The notes beneath the pieces were generated by a model. The model was not told where the DNA came from. It made no database searches and saw nothing but the letters and a program-made list of their open reading frames with translations. A stretch of 64,000 nt of DNA from Pedobacter cryoconitis (GTDB lineage Bacteria > Bacteroidota > Bacteroidia > Sphingobacteriales > Sphingobacteriaceae), in contig NZ_JACHCE010000006.1 in the NCBI RefSeq assembly GCF_014200605.1, positions 248,001 through 312,000 of the forward strand. The letters are read 5' to 3'. The position numbers and the translations under genes were made by a program. This document shows, one piece after another, positions 63,094-64,000 of this stretch; the stretch's first letter is position 1, and every line of letters starts with the position of its first letter.

Positions 63094-64000
63094 ATGTCTG
63101 CTGAAAACAAAAAACCTGTAATTATTTGCTACGGAGAAATCCTTTGGGATAATCTTCCTGCAGGCCGGATGGCCGGTGGTGCCCCTGTGAATGTTGCTTA
63201 TCATCTTAACCATATTGGTGCAGAGAGTAAATTGATCAGCCGTACCGGCGAAGATAAAGCCGGGGCCGAACTAGTTTGTTTCTGCAGTAAAATAGGTTTA
63301 CCTACCGAACTGATCCAGTTTGATGAGTTGCACGATACCGGCGAAGTTATTGGGAAAATCACAGATGACCATGAAATGGTCTATGACATTTTACCCCATG
63401 TAGCATGGGATTTTATTGAATTTAATCCTAAATATAGCTTAATGGCCAGCACTGCTGATGCTTTCGTTTTTGGAAGTCTGGCTGAACGCAACAACGAATC
63501 CAGAGAAACTCTTCTTAAGATCCTTGATTCGGCCAAATACAAGGTATTCGATGTAAACCTCAGACCTCCGCATTATACTAAAGAGACCCTCCAGCTATTA
63601 CTTTCTAAAACAGACCTTTTAAAACTAAATATTAATGAACTAAACGTACTGACAGACTGGTTCTGCAAACCTGGAACAACAGAGGCCGGCAGTATCAGCT
63701 ATTTACAGCAAAATTTTAGTATCGATGAAATCCTTCTGACTAAAGGAAGCCAGGGCGCCGTCTATTATAACAGGGAAAAGGCAACCCATGGTAATGCCTG
63801 CCGGGTTAATGTTGCCGATACTGTAGGTGCCGGAGATGCTTTCCTCGCTGCATTTCTTTATAAAAAGCTAACAGGAACTTCTATACCTGATGCACTTGAT
63901 TATGCATTAGCTTTAGGTGCATTCGTTGCTGGTCAGACAGGAGCCTGTCCTGCTTATACAACACCAGATCTGGATAAATTTATCAGGCAACATCTTCGTG
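63094..64000 (+). CDS. PfkB-family carbohydrate kinase, probable fructokinase (cut by window end)
   Basis: The first 302 codons are seen, starting MSAENKKPVIICYGEILWD; the frame is open to the last base. The motif GGAPVNVAYHL near the start and the ATP-site signature VADTVGAGDAFLAAFLY (with the catalytic Asp) define a ribokinase/PfkB enzyme, and the overall pattern fits fructokinase. It starts 12 bp after the hybrid regulator stop. The pairing suggests that the locus handles a fructose-containing sugar. Confidence 0.88.
   Translation, partial: MSAENKKPVIICYGEILWDNLPAGRMAGGAPVNVAYHLNHIGAESKLISRTGEDKAGAELVCFCSKIGLPTELIQFDELHDTGEVIGKITDDHEMVYDILPHVAWDFIEFNPKYSLMASTADAFVFGSLAERNNESRETLLKILDSAKYKVFDVNLRPPHYTKETLQLLLSKTDLLKLNINELNVLTDWFCKPGTTEAGSISYLQQNFSIDEILLTKGSQGAVYYNREKATHGNACRVNVADTVGAGDAFLAAFLYKKLTGTSIPDALDYALALGAFVAGQTGACPAYTTPDLDKFIRQHLR

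Overview
The window looks like chromosome of a Sphingobacteriaceae member, most likely Pedobacter or a close relative. The DNA is AT-rich. It has SusC/SusD and other TonB-dependent receptors, many lipoproteins, LytTR and hybrid AraC regulators, a class I lanthipeptide-type dehydratase, and promoters of the Bacteroidetes type (TTTG and TAnnTTTG). No phage, IS element, CRISPR array, rRNA or tRNA was seen.

Layout. 0.1-3.3 kb: a DAACS symporter, an unknown cytosolic protein and a MOSC protein. 3.3-16.6 kb: a large minus-strand cobalamin region. It starts with cobQ, a CobD-type aminotransferase, cbiB and a small P-loop NTPase. A cobalamin riboswitch follows, with its own probable promoter inside the end of the NTPase gene. 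Behind it lie an ABC importer (BtuF/C/D), a BtuB-like receptor, a PduO-type adenosyltransferase, and cobU, cobT, cobS and cobC. No corrin-ring genes are present, so the set fits uptake and late assembly or salvage. 16.8-24.6 kb: a GH30 glycosidase, a HigA antitoxin gene with only a stub of its HigB toxin, a GNAT enzyme, a TlpA-like protein, inositol-phosphate synthase, a VOC protein, and DUF4136 and DUF4397 lipoproteins. 24.7-33.7 kb: a TonB receptor, a small Cys-motif protein, a five-gene operon that fits non-phosphorylating L-fucose breakdown, a divergent AraC regulator and a SYLF protein.

33.8-39.0 kb: an unusual cluster. A 46-residue leader-like peptide without cysteine, not previously called because it is so short, has its own terminator. 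Next come a LytS/LytTR two-component pair and a full-length LanB-type dehydratase. No LanC, LanT or protease gene is nearby. This is the best candidate for an undescribed system here.

39.1-45.4 kb: the suf operon (sufB, C, D, S, E, a DUF59 protein and a SufR-like repressor). Its probable promoter carries a perfect 12-bp inverted repeat over the -33 box, a good candidate for the SufR operator. 45.5-53.3 kb: an M1 aminopeptidase, a DUF3037/HipA-like kinase pair, unknown exported proteins, and a 7TM protein/NarX-type kinase/LuxR regulator module. 53.3-64 kb: a 22-residue repeat protein, then a glycan utilisation locus (SusC, SusD, periplasmic GH65). It is followed by a divergent hybrid kinase-AraC regulator that has lost its phospho-accepting histidine, and a fructokinase cut by the window end.
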